64,000 bases of DNA from JALEFZ01 sp964564415 (GCA_964564415.1 CAZMAV010000003.1:186001-250000), one strand, 5' to 3'; counted from the first letter of the stretch, positions 1 through 8,976 are shown. Translations and numbers: made by a program. The notes: generated by a model from the sequence alone, not told the origin.

Positions 1-1
1 T

Positions 2-1084
2 ACTTTTTATTGGATTCAGTCTGAATTTCCCACAGGGATCGCCTTTGCCATTTTATATTTCGCCTTGGTAAGCCGCTTTCCCGAAGGAGAAGAGGTTCCC
101 CGTTGGGTCTGGATGCTGATGCTGCCCATGCTTCTGGCTACCGTATTTTTTCATCCCCTGATGGTCCTGGTGATCGGTTTTGCCGCTGTTTTTCTCATGA
201 TTCACCATTGGGAGGACAAACGAATCCGCCGCATGATGGTGGAAACCCTGGTGGCATTGCCGCTTTTCTACCTGATGAAGAGCATCTTTTTCACTTCGTC
301 CTACGAGAGCCAAAACATGAGTATGCTAGGTAATTTTGTAAAATATTGGCCTAATTACCTGGCTGTCCCTTCCCATCAGGAGTACCTTTCTTACCTCATC
401 AAGGACTTTTACCTCCTCATTCCCCTTTTCATCTGGGTATTGCTTCATTATGCAAGGGAAAAAAACTGGTTGAAATTTGCCCTTCTTTTCTTTGGCGTCC
501 TGGGCTATCAGATGCTGGTCAATGTTTCTTATGCAGAAACTAAGTTTCAGTTTCATTTGGAGAATCAATCTCTTCCTGTGAGTTTCTTTTTGTTACTGGC
601 CTGGTGCACAGATGTGTTGCCCGACCTGAACAAAGGCTTGTCCATAGCCCTTCTTAGCCTGATTCTGGCCCTTCAGTGTACCCATATCGCTTTGGTCCAC
701 GACAAGTTCACCCACCGATTGGAGTGGGAACGGGCTTTCATGAGGGAAACCAAAGACCGCCAGCCTTCCAAGCTGATCCTTCAGGAAACCGAAGCCCATC
801 GGGATGACCTAATCATGACATGGGCAACTTCCTTTGAGATTTGGCTGCTCTCTACCATCGAAAACGGAGAAACCCGCTCCCTCATGGTAGACGACAATCC
901 TGAAAATTGGCGCTGGGCCTTTGGCGAACCCAAGGTATTTATCACAAAGTGGGAAAGATTCTCCTACGAGGAATTGCCAGACCGCTACTTCATCTTTAGG
1001 GATGAGGGAAAATATGGGGTAGCTCAAGGCTTCACCCCAGTCCTTTCGCCTTTATGTCGTCAGGATTTACAAAATGGGCTTTGA
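2..1084 (+). CDS. Multi-pass membrane protein of unknown function (5' partial)
   Basis: The reading frame is open from base 2, so the gene starts left of the window. At least 360 residues are visible. The first two thirds contain several long hydrophobic stretches with short loops (for example around codons 35-70, 90-110, 130-165 and 190-230), then a soluble tail of about 130 residues rich in Trp, Glu and Arg. This layout recalls integral membrane glycosyltransferases or polymerases, but I see no diagnostic motif and do not assign a function. The last dozen or so codons overlap the opposite-strand remnant of a sulfhydrylase gene, so the C-terminus may be a fusion created by a deletion rather than the native end. 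Confidence 0.7.
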   Translation, partial: TFYWIQSEFPTGIAFAILYFALVSRFPEGEEVPRWVWMLMLPMLLATVFFHPLMVLVIGFAAVFLMIHHWEDKRIRRMMVETLVALPLFYLMKSIFFTSSYESQNMSMLGNFVKYWPNYLAVPSHQEYLSYLIKDFYLLIPLFIWVLLHYAREKNWLKFALLFFGVLGYQMLVNVSYAETKFQFHLENQSLPVSFFLLLAWCTDVLPDLNKGLSIALLSLILALQCTHIALVHDKFTHRLEWERAFMRETKDRQPSKLILQETEAHRDDLIMTWATSFEIWLLSTIENGETRSLMVDDNPENWRWAFGEPKVFITKWERFSYEELPDRYFIFRDEGKYGVAQGFTPVLSPLCRQDLQNGL

Positions 1085-1470
1085 CACCCAGCTTTTTCAT
1101 GGTATGCTCCAGTTTGGGTATGGGTCCCCCCATACAAGTGTGAGGAGGCGACGATCTCATCCCCAGGCTGGAATAGAGTCAGAAAGGTAATAAACTGAGC
1201 GGCCATGCCGGAGGCGGCTCCTACAGCTCCCGTGGCATTTTCAAGGGAGGCCATGCGCTCCTCGAATACCGCTGTCGTAGGATTATTGATCCGTGAGTAA
1301 ATGTTGCCGTACTGCTTGAACTGAAAAAGCTGAGCCGCAAAATCAGCATCGTCAAAAACGTAGGAGGTGGTTGGGTAAATGGGAACAGCCCGTGAGCCCG
1401 TCACTGCATCCGGAATGTGGCCGGCATGAAGCATGCGGGTCTCAAAGCCAAATTTCTTTTTTTCCGCCAT
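1052..1470 (-). pseudogene. metY: O-acetylhomoserine sulfhydrylase (MetY/Cys-Met PLP enzyme) remnant
   Basis: The protein begins MAEKKKFGFETRMLHAGHIP and reads as the first ~125 residues of a MetY-type Cys/Met-metabolism PLP enzyme, including the SRINNPT segment, the ENATGAVGAASGMAAQF cofactor-binding region and PGDEIVASSHLYGGTHTQ. After THTQ the frame is lost near base 1113 and stops about 17 codons later. The family sequence resumes in the next frame (LEHTMKKLGVKAHFVNPDD), which implies one inserted base in a run of three A's. Homology then ends completely near base 1052, so about 300 residues with the catalytic lysine are absent. The family is normally about 430 residues. The 3' end abuts the end of the plus-strand membrane gene. 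This is a frameshifted and truncated gene, unless the join is an assembly artefact. Confidence 0.85.
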
Positions 1471-1783
1471 GAATGGTAAAGGTATAGGTTAGGATATGAG
1501 GGGTGTACAAAATGATCTCTTTCTTCCCGAGTAAGTAGCTAGCCATTTAGGTCCCTGATTGGGTAAATTTTCTCAAAGAAAAAAAACTCTGAGAGAAGTA
1601 AAATGGCAAAGTTTATCGGATAGAAATAATATTTCCGGGTTCAAACAGCTGTCGTTTGGCATACTTAGACAGGAAAAAGACACGAATATTCATTCCCCTT
1701 CTAAATGAATTTTTTGAGTTTAAACGGAAGGGATGTACATCCATCTAAAAGACAAACAACACAGTAATTTTAACGAAAGAAAT
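1471..1783. other. Intergenic region between metY remnant and small secreted protein
   Basis: This 313-bp divergent spacer has no convincing gene. An imperfect hairpin (arms TTTCTCAAAG and CTCTGAGAGAA around an A8 run) lies near 1568-1600. On the minus strand I looked for a SAM-I leader upstream of the metY remnant and did not find its conserved core. Confidence 0.4.
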
Positions 1784-2104
1784 ATGAAACTCAGGCATTT
1801 GTTCATCACCCTCGCTTTCCTCGGACTTGGAATCAGCCTTTCGGCGCAGACGGCTACCCCTGGCCTTACCCAAAGGCAGGTCAATCAGAGCCTTCGAATC
1901 AAGCATGGTATCGTTAACGGCGAACTGACCCGGATCGAGGCTCGGAAACTCAAGGGGCAGCAGCGCCACATTCAGCGGAGCAAGGCCAGGGCCAAGGCAG
2001 ACGGAGTCGTGACGCCCTACGAGCGTACCCATATTCGCAGCAAGCAAAGCCGTGCCAGCAGAAATATCCGCCGTCAAAAGCAGGATCGCCAGGATAGATT
2101 CTAA
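1784..2104 (+). CDS. Small secreted basic protein, unknown function
   Basis: The ATG at 1784 is chosen because it directly starts a Sec signal peptide (MKLRHLFITLAFLGLGISLS, cleavage expected after SAQ). An upstream in-frame start at 1733 would bury the signal. The 106-residue product has a mature part of about 85 residues that is very rich in Arg, Lys and Gln, with the periodic phrases LTQRQVNQSLRIKHG, LTRIEARKLKGQQRHIQ and VTPYERTHIRSKQSRASRNI. It is predicted to be helical and exported, possibly binding nucleic acid or acidic polymers (inference only). It is followed by a terminator and stands alone. I do not recognise the family by name. Confidence 0.75.
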   Translation: MKLRHLFITLAFLGLGISLSAQTATPGLTQRQVNQSLRIKHGIVNGELTRIEARKLKGQQRHIQRSKARAKADGVVTPYERTHIRSKQSRASRNIRRQKQDRQDRF

Positions 2105-2130
2105 TTTTTTGCCTCAGCCATTGATTTCAT

Positions 2131-2158
2131 AGGGCCTTTCATTTGGAGAGGCCCTTTT
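2131..2158 (+). terminator. Rho-independent terminator
   Basis: Stem AGGGCCT / AGGCCCT with an 11-nt loop, followed by a T-rich tract, 27 bp after the small secreted protein gene. Confidence 0.7.
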
Positions 2159-2171
2159 GTTATTTTGAACC

Positions 2172-2510
2172 ATGGCAAAAGAATGGCACCCCATAGATCT
2201 GGGAGATAAGCGTATTGCAGAAGAAGGTCAAATCGCAGAGTTTAAGGTCGGTAACAAAGGGTATTGCCTGCTCCGACACGAGGGAAGGTGGTTTGCCTTC
2301 GATGCCAAGTGCTCTCATGCCAAGGGTCCCCTGGCTGCAGGTTGGGTAGAAGGAGGCTGTATTGTCTGTCCCTGGCATCGCTATGCCTTCGACCTCGATA
2401 GTGGACAGGCGGAACGCGGCGGATATTTCATAGAGACTTATCCAGTCAAAGAAAAAGAGAACAAGCTCTGGATAGGGCTGAAAAAGAAAAAACGAGGTTG
2501 GTTCTGGTGA
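2172..2510 (+). CDS. Rieske [2Fe-2S] ferredoxin-like protein
   Basis: A 112-residue soluble Rieske domain. The cluster ligands are visible as C47-S-H49 and C66-P-W-H69, separated by 16 residues as expected for CxH-x15..17-CxxH. There is no oxygenase catalytic domain, no signal peptide and no membrane anchor, so it should be a small cytoplasmic electron carrier or the ferredoxin component of an oxygenase or nitrite-reductase-like system. No partner enzyme lies beside it. The C-terminus is Lys-rich. The start is an ATG just after the upstream terminator, so it is probably its own transcription unit. Confidence 0.9.
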   Translation: MAKEWHPIDLGDKRIAEEGQIAEFKVGNKGYCLLRHEGRWFAFDAKCSHAKGPLAAGWVEGGCIVCPWHRYAFDLDSGQAERGGYFIETYPVKEKENKLWIGLKKKKRGWFW

Positions 2511-2549
2511 GTAAACCCATGCGTTTCTTTTGCCTGCTCTCCCTTTTCC

Positions 2550-4544
2550 TTACTTCCTTACGGCCTTGGCTTCCTTCAACAGGGCAAAATCAATATTTTC
2601 CCGGTTGATGTTAGCGTAGTTGCCCTTTCCCTTGGACGCCAGGGTCTCGAGTGCCTTTTCCCGGCTGGGAGAGAGGTTGCCGAAGGTGAAGATGCTCAAG
2701 GCAATCCGGTCTTCGCCCAGTTTTTCTGCGGTGCGGTAGAGACCTTCGATTTCGAAAAATCCATCCGTAGCCATGACAATCCTGTTGTTTCCCCTGGCAA
2801 TGTAATTGTCCTGCGCCAGCTTGTAAGCTTTCTTAAGGGCACTTTTCCCCTTGGTATCTCCCGAGCCTCCCAGGCGATCGATGGCATCCAGGATTTTATC
2901 GGTATCTGCTGCGGAGACCCCCTCTATCAGCACATTGGTTTTACCGGCGTAGGCCACCACTGAAATTCTGTCCTCGGGCCGCATGTGTTCCAGCAGCCTT
3001 ACGAAGGCATCCTTCAAAACAGGAAGTCTGTCAGAGCGGCGCATGGAAGCAGATACATCGATCAAAAGGGTGAGGTTATTTTCTGCTACATAGGTAAAAT
3101 CATAGGGATCGACAGGTGTGGGGGCTGCCTCGGGCAAGGAAGTCTTTGAATCCACCTTGGTTTTTTCCGGGCCATCCTCCTCGGGAGTCTTTTCTATTTT
3201 TCCTATGCTAGGCAGGCTAGGTTTTTCTGCTTCTTTTTCCTTAGGGGCTGCTGCCTCTTCTTTGGGCTTGGATTGAGGGGGCGGAGCCTGCACTACCGGA
3301 GGAGAAGGGAGACCGGGCCGGGCCAGAAGAAAATTGACGCTGATGGTCTGGCTATATGAGGCGGGCTGGACCTTTATCCTTCTGCGTTTCTTGCGAAAGC
3401 CCTCGGCCATGACGATCTCATCGTAAACAGCACTTTGATTGGGAATATCAAAGGAATACTTTCCGCTGGAGTTGGTCCTTAGCTTTTTGAATGGAATCTT
3501 GGTGCGGGCATCCAGGACGATGATCTCAGCTTCCATTCCTCTCCATCCGGAGCTGTCTCTGACAGTGCCTTTGATGGTGTGGGTGATTTCTACATTGGCA
3601 GAACTAGGTCGGATGCGAGGATCGGCTTCGCGAAGATCGGCATAATAGATGTCTCCATTTCTTACAAAATAGGCCTCCATCCCATCCTCTGTCAGAATTA
3701 GCCCATAGTCATCGCCTTTGGTGTTGAAGGGTTTGCCTACATTGATGACTTCTCCAAAGGTCCCATCGGGATTGAGGGTCGTCTTGAAAATATCCAGGCC
3801 TCCGTAGCCTTCATAGCCATTAGAAGCAAAGTAAAGGGTCTTTCCATCGCCTGCCAGGAAGACTGACCTGTCATTGTAGGGGGTAGAAATACCCAATCGC
3901 TTGCAGTAGCTCCATCCTTCGAGACCCTTTTTGCTCATGTACAGGTCCATGTTGCCATCGTAGTCCTGTCCTACAGCTACGACCATGGTTTTCTCATCGG
4001 GGGAAATGGCCATCCCATCGGTGGCCTGATAGACAATCTGTCGGAAAAATTCGGTGATACCCCCTCCGAGGCCCTGAGGTCGGCTCCAGCTCTCCTTGTT
4101 GCGGGAGGCTATATAATAAGGCCCTCCGGTCTGTCGCCAGTATGCATTCCAACTCTGGAAATAAACCCTTCTTCCATCAGGGGAGACATTGGGTTCGTCT
4201 TCGCCCTGGCTAGTATTTACTCCGTAGGGCATGCACTGTGGGGCGGTCCATTTTCCTCTGAGCTTGCGGCTGTACCAAATATCTCCATCGTAGACTGAGT
4301 CGCCTTTGTACTCCATAAAGCTATTGCTCCAGGGCTGCTGGCCCCTCAGAGACATGAAAAACAGATAGTGCCCGTCGGGAGTGATGCTGAGGTTGGTTTC
4401 TCTCGAATAGGAGTTAAGGACATTGAGCTTTTGAACCCTGATCCTGTCCTGATGGTCCAGGAGGGTGGCCTGGCGCTGGGCAAAAAGGTCTCCGTAAAAG
4501 AAAAAGGCGCAGAGGAAGAGTAGGAAGCAAGAGGTATTTCGCAT
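2550..4544 (-). CDS. Secreted PD40 beta-propeller / VWA-domain protein
   Basis: The start at 4544 gives a signal peptide (MRNTSCFLLFLCAFFFYGDL, cleavage after FAQ). The open frame continues upstream to 4889, but that part is unlikely to be translated. In order, the 664-residue product has TolB/PD40-like propeller repeats (about residues 45-310, phrases such as EPNVSPDGRRVYFQS and GLILTEDGMEAYF), a carboxypeptidase-regulatory-like beta domain (about 330-410, GKYSFDIPN), a Pro/Glu/Lys-rich linker, and a C-terminal VWA domain with the MIDAS motif DVSASM and downstream ATDG aspartate. Such proteins are periplasmic or surface-associated scaffolds in Bacteroidota. The VWA would bind a divalent metal and a protein ligand. 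Its partner is unknown. Confidence 0.85.
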   Translation of the reverse strand: MRNTSCFLLFLCAFFFYGDLFAQRQATLLDHQDRIRVQKLNVLNSYSRETNLSITPDGHYLFFMSLRGQQPWSNSFMEYKGDSVYDGDIWYSRKLRGKWTAPQCMPYGVNTSQGEDEPNVSPDGRRVYFQSWNAYWRQTGGPYYIASRNKESWSRPQGLGGGITEFFRQIVYQATDGMAISPDEKTMVVAVGQDYDGNMDLYMSKKGLEGWSYCKRLGISTPYNDRSVFLAGDGKTLYFASNGYEGYGGLDIFKTTLNPDGTFGEVINVGKPFNTKGDDYGLILTEDGMEAYFVRNGDIYYADLREADPRIRPSSANVEITHTIKGTVRDSSGWRGMEAEIIVLDARTKIPFKKLRTNSSGKYSFDIPNQSAVYDEIVMAEGFRKKRRRIKVQPASYSQTISVNFLLARPGLPSPPVVQAPPPQSKPKEEAAAPKEKEAEKPSLPSIGKIEKTPEEDGPEKTKVDSKTSLPEAAPTPVDPYDFTYVAENNLTLLIDVSASMRRSDRLPVLKDAFVRLLEHMRPEDRISVVAYAGKTNVLIEGVSAADTDKILDAIDRLGGSGDTKGKSALKKAYKLAQDNYIARGNNRIVMATDGFFEIEGLYRTAEKLGEDRIALSIFTFGNLSPSREKALETLASKGKGNYANINRENIDFALLKEAKAVRK

Positions 4545-4719
4545 GTCGATAAATTGGCATTCAGGGCTTTGAGTCTCCATTCTTTCCATATAGGAAGAAT
4601 GAATGTCAGAAGGGGGATTTATTGGAAAAAACAGGGGGGTGGGCGAAAATCCATCCCGCGTGAGAACATTTATACGAAATATTTGATTTCCAGATTTAGA
4701 AATGCTCAGCGAAATATAC

Positions 4720-4750
4720 AAATTTAGCTTTAGGCTACACCTAAATCCAA
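4720..4750 (-). promoter_or_regulatory. Bacteroidota-type promoter for the PD40/VWA gene
   Basis: Read on the minus strand: TTG, 21 bases, then TAAATTTG, which fits TTG-N17..23-TAnnTTTG. Transcription would begin near 4713, giving a leader of about 170 nt before the chosen ATG. The site abuts the ATG of the divergent gene at 4752. Confidence 0.55.
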
Positions 4751-4751
4751 G

Positions 4752-5189
4752 ATGATGGAAGGAATTTTTCTGCTTCATGTATGCGTAAGCCTCCTGATGA
4801 CGGGGATTATCTGGTTTGTGCAAATTATCCATTATCCCCTCTTCAAAAAAATCCCTCCGGAAGCTTTTGTTGCTTTTGAAGAACAGCATACCCGCCTCAC
4901 GGGTTTCCTGGTTGCTCCTCTCATGCTTTTGGAATTATTTACGGCCATGTTTTTGGTGCTTAATCCCGGTACCTTCAACCGGGGATGGATGGGAGTCCTC
5001 CTGGGAGCGTTGGTGCTGATATGGCTGAGCACTTTTTTTATTCAAATGCCCCTGCATCGAGATTTGTATAAGAGGTATGAGGGTAGCAAAATTGTTGAAT
5101 TGGTAAAGACCAATTGGACCCGCACTGGGCTCTGGACCCTCAGGAGTATGGTCCTTCTGGTATTGTTGTGGGATAATTTCATGAGATGA
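4752..5189 (+). CDS. Four-helix integral membrane protein, unknown function
   Basis: A 145-residue protein with four hydrophobic helices (about residues 5-25, 48-70, 80-98 and 124-140). The conserved-looking elements are a cytoplasmic-side QIIHYPLF, an FEEQHTRLTGFLVAPLMLLEL segment and QMPLHRDLYKRY, where histidines lie near membrane borders. This pattern resembles DUF1772-like small membrane proteins, but I cannot confirm the family. Its stop overlaps the kdsB start (ATGA), so the two are translationally coupled. Linkage to Kdo/LPS synthesis is therefore possible but is inference. Confidence 0.75.
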   Translation: MMEGIFLLHVCVSLLMTGIIWFVQIIHYPLFKKIPPEAFVAFEEQHTRLTGFLVAPLMLLELFTAMFLVLNPGTFNRGWMGVLLGALVLIWLSTFFIQMPLHRDLYKRYEGSKIVELVKTNWTRTGLWTLRSMVLLVLLWDNFMR

Positions 5190-5923
5190 GCAAAGGTACA
5201 CTCATTGTCATTCCAGCTCGCTATGCCTCCACCCGTTTTCCGGGAAAGCCCCTGGTCGATATCAAAGGCAAGTCCATGATAGAGAGGGTCTACGACCAAT
5301 GCCGCAAGGTAGAGGGAGCAGATGTCATCACAGCTACCGACGATGGCAGGATTTTGGAGGAGGTAAAGAATTTTGGTGGAAAAGTCCTGATGACCGGAGA
5401 CCATCATCGCAGTGGTACCGAAAGGGTAGGAGAGGTGGTAAAGGCCCTTCCCCAGTACAGCTATGTCGTAAATGTGCAGGGCGATGAACCCTTTATTTCT
5501 CCCACCCACATTGAAACCTTGGTACAACTGCTGAGGGAGGGTGCCTCGATCGCCACCCTGGTCACTGAAGTGGAGGATATGGACAACATATCCGATCCCA
5601 ACAGGGTCAAGGCAGTGCTGAATAAAAGGGGAGAAGTCATGTACTTTTCCCGCTCTCCTATACCCTTCCAAAAAGACAAGCGCAGGGAGCAAATGTATTA
5701 CCAGCACATCGGTATCTATGGTTTTTCCAAAGAAGTTTTGCTGAAACTGCTCACCCTTCCTCCTGGCGGTCTGGAAATAAGCGAATCCCTGGAGCAATTG
5801 AGGTGGCTGGAAGAGGGCTACCGGATTAAGGCTGAGGTGGTAGATGGGCAGTCTCTTTCCATCGATACCCCCCAGGATTTGGAAGAACTTCTCTCAAATT
5901 GGAACAAATGGGAGGGAAAGTGA
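5186..5923 (+). CDS. kdsB: 3-deoxy-manno-octulosonate cytidylyltransferase (CMP-Kdo synthetase)
   Basis: A 245-residue cytoplasmic enzyme that activates Kdo with CTP to CMP-Kdo for lipid A-core assembly. The N-terminal nucleotide-binding signature IPARYASTRFPGKPL, the ATDD and HRSGTERV segments, and the VNVQGDEPFI metal/sugar-site motif are all present in the usual order, as are the KVKAV-type and YFSRSPIPF segments. Length matches the family. It overlaps the upstream membrane-protein stop by four bases. Its presence indicates a Gram-negative outer membrane with Kdo-containing LPS. Confidence 0.96.
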   Translation: MSKGTLIVIPARYASTRFPGKPLVDIKGKSMIERVYDQCRKVEGADVITATDDGRILEEVKNFGGKVLMTGDHHRSGTERVGEVVKALPQYSYVVNVQGDEPFISPTHIETLVQLLREGASIATLVTEVEDMDNISDPNRVKAVLNKRGEVMYFSRSPIPFQKDKRREQMYYQHIGIYGFSKEVLLKLLTLPPGGLEISESLEQLRWLEEGYRIKAEVVDGQSLSIDTPQDLEELLSNWNKWEGK

Positions 5924-6015
5924 GCATGAGCCAGCAATTAATCCGCTGTTAAGGTGACTTTCACAAAATAAATTTTCAATTTTAGCATCGGTATCTTGTA
6001 CCCAACAATTCGCAC

Positions 6016-6513
6016 ATGATCTCATCGGTACTTTTCTGGACATTTGCCATACTTGGAATCGCAGGTGGAATCGGTTTGGTTTTTAACCGCAACCCGGTCT
6101 ACGCTGCCCTTTCTTTGGTCCTTAATTTTTTCAGCATTGCGGGGCTTTACCTTTCGCTCAGTGCCGAGTTTTTGGCGGCCATTCAGATTTTGGTCTATGC
6201 AGGTGCCATTATGGTCCTCTTTATCTTTGTGATCATGCTGCTCAATCTTCAGGAGGAAGGAGATGTCCTTAAATTTGACATCAAACGAGGCCTTGCCTTT
6301 ATTCTGGGCCTTGCCTTTGTAGGGGAAATGATCTTTGTGTTTCGGAGTTTTGCTCAAAAGGATGTCGGTGGAGAATTTGCCTACGGAAAGGTGGAGGCCA
6401 TCGGAGAGCAATTGATGACCCAGTACCTATTTCCCTTTGAAATTATCTCTGTAATCCTGATTTCTGCCCTGATCGGCGCCATAGTGGTAGCCAAAAAGTA
6501 CAAGCATACCTGA
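6016..6513 (+). CDS. nuoJ: NADH-quinone oxidoreductase subunit J
   Basis: A 165-residue membrane-arm subunit of respiratory complex I with five hydrophobic helices. The NPVYAALSLVLNFFSIAGLYL helix, the AEFLAAIQILVYAGAIMVLF helix with its pi-bulge tyrosine, and VIMLLNL are characteristic of NuoJ. It is the first gene of a nuoJ-nuoK-nuoL group with spacings of 33 and 46 bp. nuoI, which normally precedes nuoJ, is not here but near 57.8 kb. Confidence 0.95.
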   Translation: MISSVLFWTFAILGIAGGIGLVFNRNPVYAALSLVLNFFSIAGLYLSLSAEFLAAIQILVYAGAIMVLFIFVIMLLNLQEEGDVLKFDIKRGLAFILGLAFVGEMIFVFRSFAQKDVGGEFAYGKVEAIGEQLMTQYLFPFEIISVILISALIGAIVVAKKYKHT

Positions 6514-6546
6514 TAAACTTAAGGAATACACCGAAAGCATAAACGA

Positions 6547-6891
6547 ATGGAGTTTTTGGAACCCAATGCCTATACCTACCTCGCCGTTGCCCTGGTCATG
6601 TTTGCCTTGGGTGCTGTAGGGGTAATGACCCGGAGAAACGGCATCATTGTCTTCATGTGCATAGAATTGATGCTCAATTCCGTCAACCTCAGCCTGATCA
6701 CCTTCTCCAAGATGCATGCGGTGGCCGGTACGCCTGGTACCCCTGATCCTGGCGCCAATGGCTCCATGCTCGTCTTTTTCGTGATGTGTGTAGCCGCTGC
6801 TGAAGCTGTGGTGGGCCTATCTATCATCATTGCCCTCTTCCGCAACAAACTCGACATCGACATCAACAACGTGAATATATTCAAATGGTAG
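6547..6891 (+). CDS. nuoK: NADH-quinone oxidoreductase subunit K
   Basis: A 114-residue MrpC-like antiporter-related subunit of complex I with three transmembrane helices. The proton-path glutamates are visible in the CIELMLNSVNLSL helix and the AAAEAVVGLSIIIALFR helix, and the LGAVGVMTRRNGI segment is typical. It lies between nuoJ and nuoL on the same strand with a short spacer, so it is co-transcribed. Confidence 0.95.
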   Translation: MEFLEPNAYTYLAVALVMFALGAVGVMTRRNGIIVFMCIELMLNSVNLSLITFSKMHAVAGTPGTPDPGANGSMLVFFVMCVAAAEAVVGLSIIIALFRNKLDIDINNVNIFKW

Positions 6892-6937
6892 GCATGGCCA
6901 TCTGCCCTGACCTCCATCACCTTCACAAAGGAACCAC

Positions 6938-8890
6938 ATGAGCTCACTTTATTCTCTCATCATAGTTTTGCCCATCCTTGGCTCCCTGGTTATAGGGTTG
7001 GGAGGACTCTTGAGTGCAGGATTCAGAAAAAATGAAGGCCTGATCGGCGCCCTCGGTACCGCTGCCGTAGGTATTCCCTTTCTGGTCATCGCCTATGCTT
7101 TCTTTACTTATCCGGGCGAAGCGCAAATCTACAATGTCTTCACGTGGATGGAAGCTGGAAACCTTCAGATTAATTTTTCCTATCAGCACGACGAACTTTC
7201 CCTCCTCATGGGAATGATCGTGACAGGAGTCGGAACCCTGATTCACCTCTACTCTGTAGGGTATATGAAGGGAGACCCCGGTTTTTACAAGTACTTCGCC
7301 TACCTCAACCTCTTCATCTTTGCGATGAACAACCTTATCCTGGGAGACAATATGGTTGTGATGTTTTTGGGATGGGAAGGAGTAGGACTTTGTTCTTATC
7401 TGCTGATTGGATTTTGGTTCAAGGATATGCCCAAGGCCAATGCTGCTCAAAAGGCCTTCATCGCCAACCGCATTGGAGACTTTGCCATGCTGGTGGCCAT
7501 ATTTATGATTTACCGTTCGCTGGGTTCTGTAGAAGAAATGGTCAACCTGTCCTTCACTGAAATCCTGGCCCATGATTTTGGAGAAAGCAGTTCCTGGATA
7601 GCTTTCTTAGTCTTTGTCGCAGCTACGGGTAAGTCTGCGCAGATTCCTCTCTTCGTTTGGCTGCCTGACGCTATGGCAGGTCCCACTCCTGTGTCGGCCC
7701 TCATCCACGCAGCCACCATGGTTACCTCCGGCATTTACCTCATCGCTCGCCTTCATCCCATCTTTGCGGCTTCGCCAGAGATTATGGGAGTCATCGTGGT
7801 CGTCGCTGCCCTCACGGCTATCATTGCCGCCTTTACGGCCATGGCTCAAAATGACATCAAAAAGGTCCTGGCCTATTCGACAGTTTCTCAATTGGGCTTT
7901 ATGTTTATGGCGTTGGGAGCTGGGGCCTACACAGCTGCGATCTTTCATGTAATGACCCACGCTTTTTTCAAGGCCTGTCTCTTCCTCGGATCAGGCTCTG
8001 TCATTCATTCGATGGAGTACATGCATACGGTAGATGATCCTCAGGACATAAGGACCATGGGAGGACTTAGAAAATATATGCCCTCCACGGGGACGACTTT
8101 CTGGATTTCTACCCTGGCGATCTCGGGGATTATACCTTTGTCTGGGTTCTTCTCTAAGGATGAAATTCTGTCCAGCCTCTTCTTTTTTGGGGAAGGCTTC
8201 GACATGTACAAGGTAATCTGGTTTGTAGCCCTATTTACAGCGGCACTGACGGCCTTTTACATGACGAGGGTCACAATGCTGACCTTCGAAGGTAGGGAGA
8301 GATTTCCCGAGGAGAAAAAGCCTCATGAAAGCCCTGCCATCATGACGATTCCCCTGTGGATACTCGCCGCCCTTGCAGTGGTGGGAGGATTCCTGGGCTT
8401 GCCGGTATTTTTGGGGGAGAAACTCAACTGGATCGGGCAGGGATGGCTGGAGCACATCATCGAAAACAACCACGCCATCCACGAGCATGCCCATGCCAAC
8501 GAAAGCCTGGAATACATCCTCGTCGGAATATCCGCCCTTGTAGCTATCCTGACGGTCTTCTTCACCCGTAATTTTTATGCAACACACGGCCTGGAGGCAG
8601 ACGATAGGCTAAAAAAATCTTTTGGAGGCTTTTATCGGGTGATGGAAAGGAAATTTTATTTTGATGAGTTTTATCAGAAAAGTGTAATACAGCCCTTCAA
8701 TTGGTTTGGGAAAAATGTGGTAGACTGGTGCGAGGAGTACATCGTGGACGGTGCCGTAAAGAGCATCTCAGAAGGGGTCAGGAATATTGGAGATGTATTC
8801 AAGCAATTGCAGTCCGGACTGGTCTCTCACTATCTCTTGATCGTCTCCCTGGGGGTTATCCTTATGCTGACCTTCCTTATTTTTGGTTAA
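6938..8890 (+). CDS. nuoL: NADH-quinone oxidoreductase subunit L
   Basis: A 650-residue Mrp-type antiporter-like proton channel of complex I with about 16 transmembrane helices and a long C-terminal lateral helix region. Signature segments include FLGWEGVGLCSYLLIGFW (with the conserved Glu), AATGKSAQIPLFVWLPDAM, GPTPVSALIHAATMVTSGIY, NDIKKVLAYSTVSQLGFM and the HAFFKACLFLGSGSVIH helix. Length fits the family. The gene is followed by a terminator and then an opposite-strand gene, so nuoM and nuoN, usually next, must lie elsewhere in the genome. Confidence 0.96.
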   Translation: MSSLYSLIIVLPILGSLVIGLGGLLSAGFRKNEGLIGALGTAAVGIPFLVIAYAFFTYPGEAQIYNVFTWMEAGNLQINFSYQHDELSLLMGMIVTGVGTLIHLYSVGYMKGDPGFYKYFAYLNLFIFAMNNLILGDNMVVMFLGWEGVGLCSYLLIGFWFKDMPKANAAQKAFIANRIGDFAMLVAIFMIYRSLGSVEEMVNLSFTEILAHDFGESSSWIAFLVFVAATGKSAQIPLFVWLPDAMAGPTPVSALIHAATMVTSGIYLIARLHPIFAASPEIMGVIVVVAALTAIIAAFTAMAQNDIKKVLAYSTVSQLGFMFMALGAGAYTAAIFHVMTHAFFKACLFLGSGSVIHSMEYMHTVDDPQDIRTMGGLRKYMPSTGTTFWISTLAISGIIPLSGFFSKDEILSSLFFFGEGFDMYKVIWFVALFTAALTAFYMTRVTMLTFEGRERFPEEKKPHESPAIMTIPLWILAALAVVGGFLGLPVFLGEKLNWIGQGWLEHIIENNHAIHEHAHANESLEYILVGISALVAILTVFFTRNFYATHGLEADDRLKKSFGGFYRVMERKFYFDEFYQKSVIQPFNWFGKNVVDWCEEYIVDGAVKSISEGVRNIGDVFKQLQSGLVSHYLLIVSLGVILMLTFLIFG

Positions 8891-8976
8891 TGCGATTGGG
8901 GTATTATCTCCAGAATTTATCGCTCTCTATTTGTAACAGACTTTATTATTATCCACTATACACACTAGCTTTAACT

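Noticed and set aside
1471..1732. SAM riboswitch upstream of the metY remnant
   Set aside because: The conserved SAM-I core and kink-turn sequence are not present.
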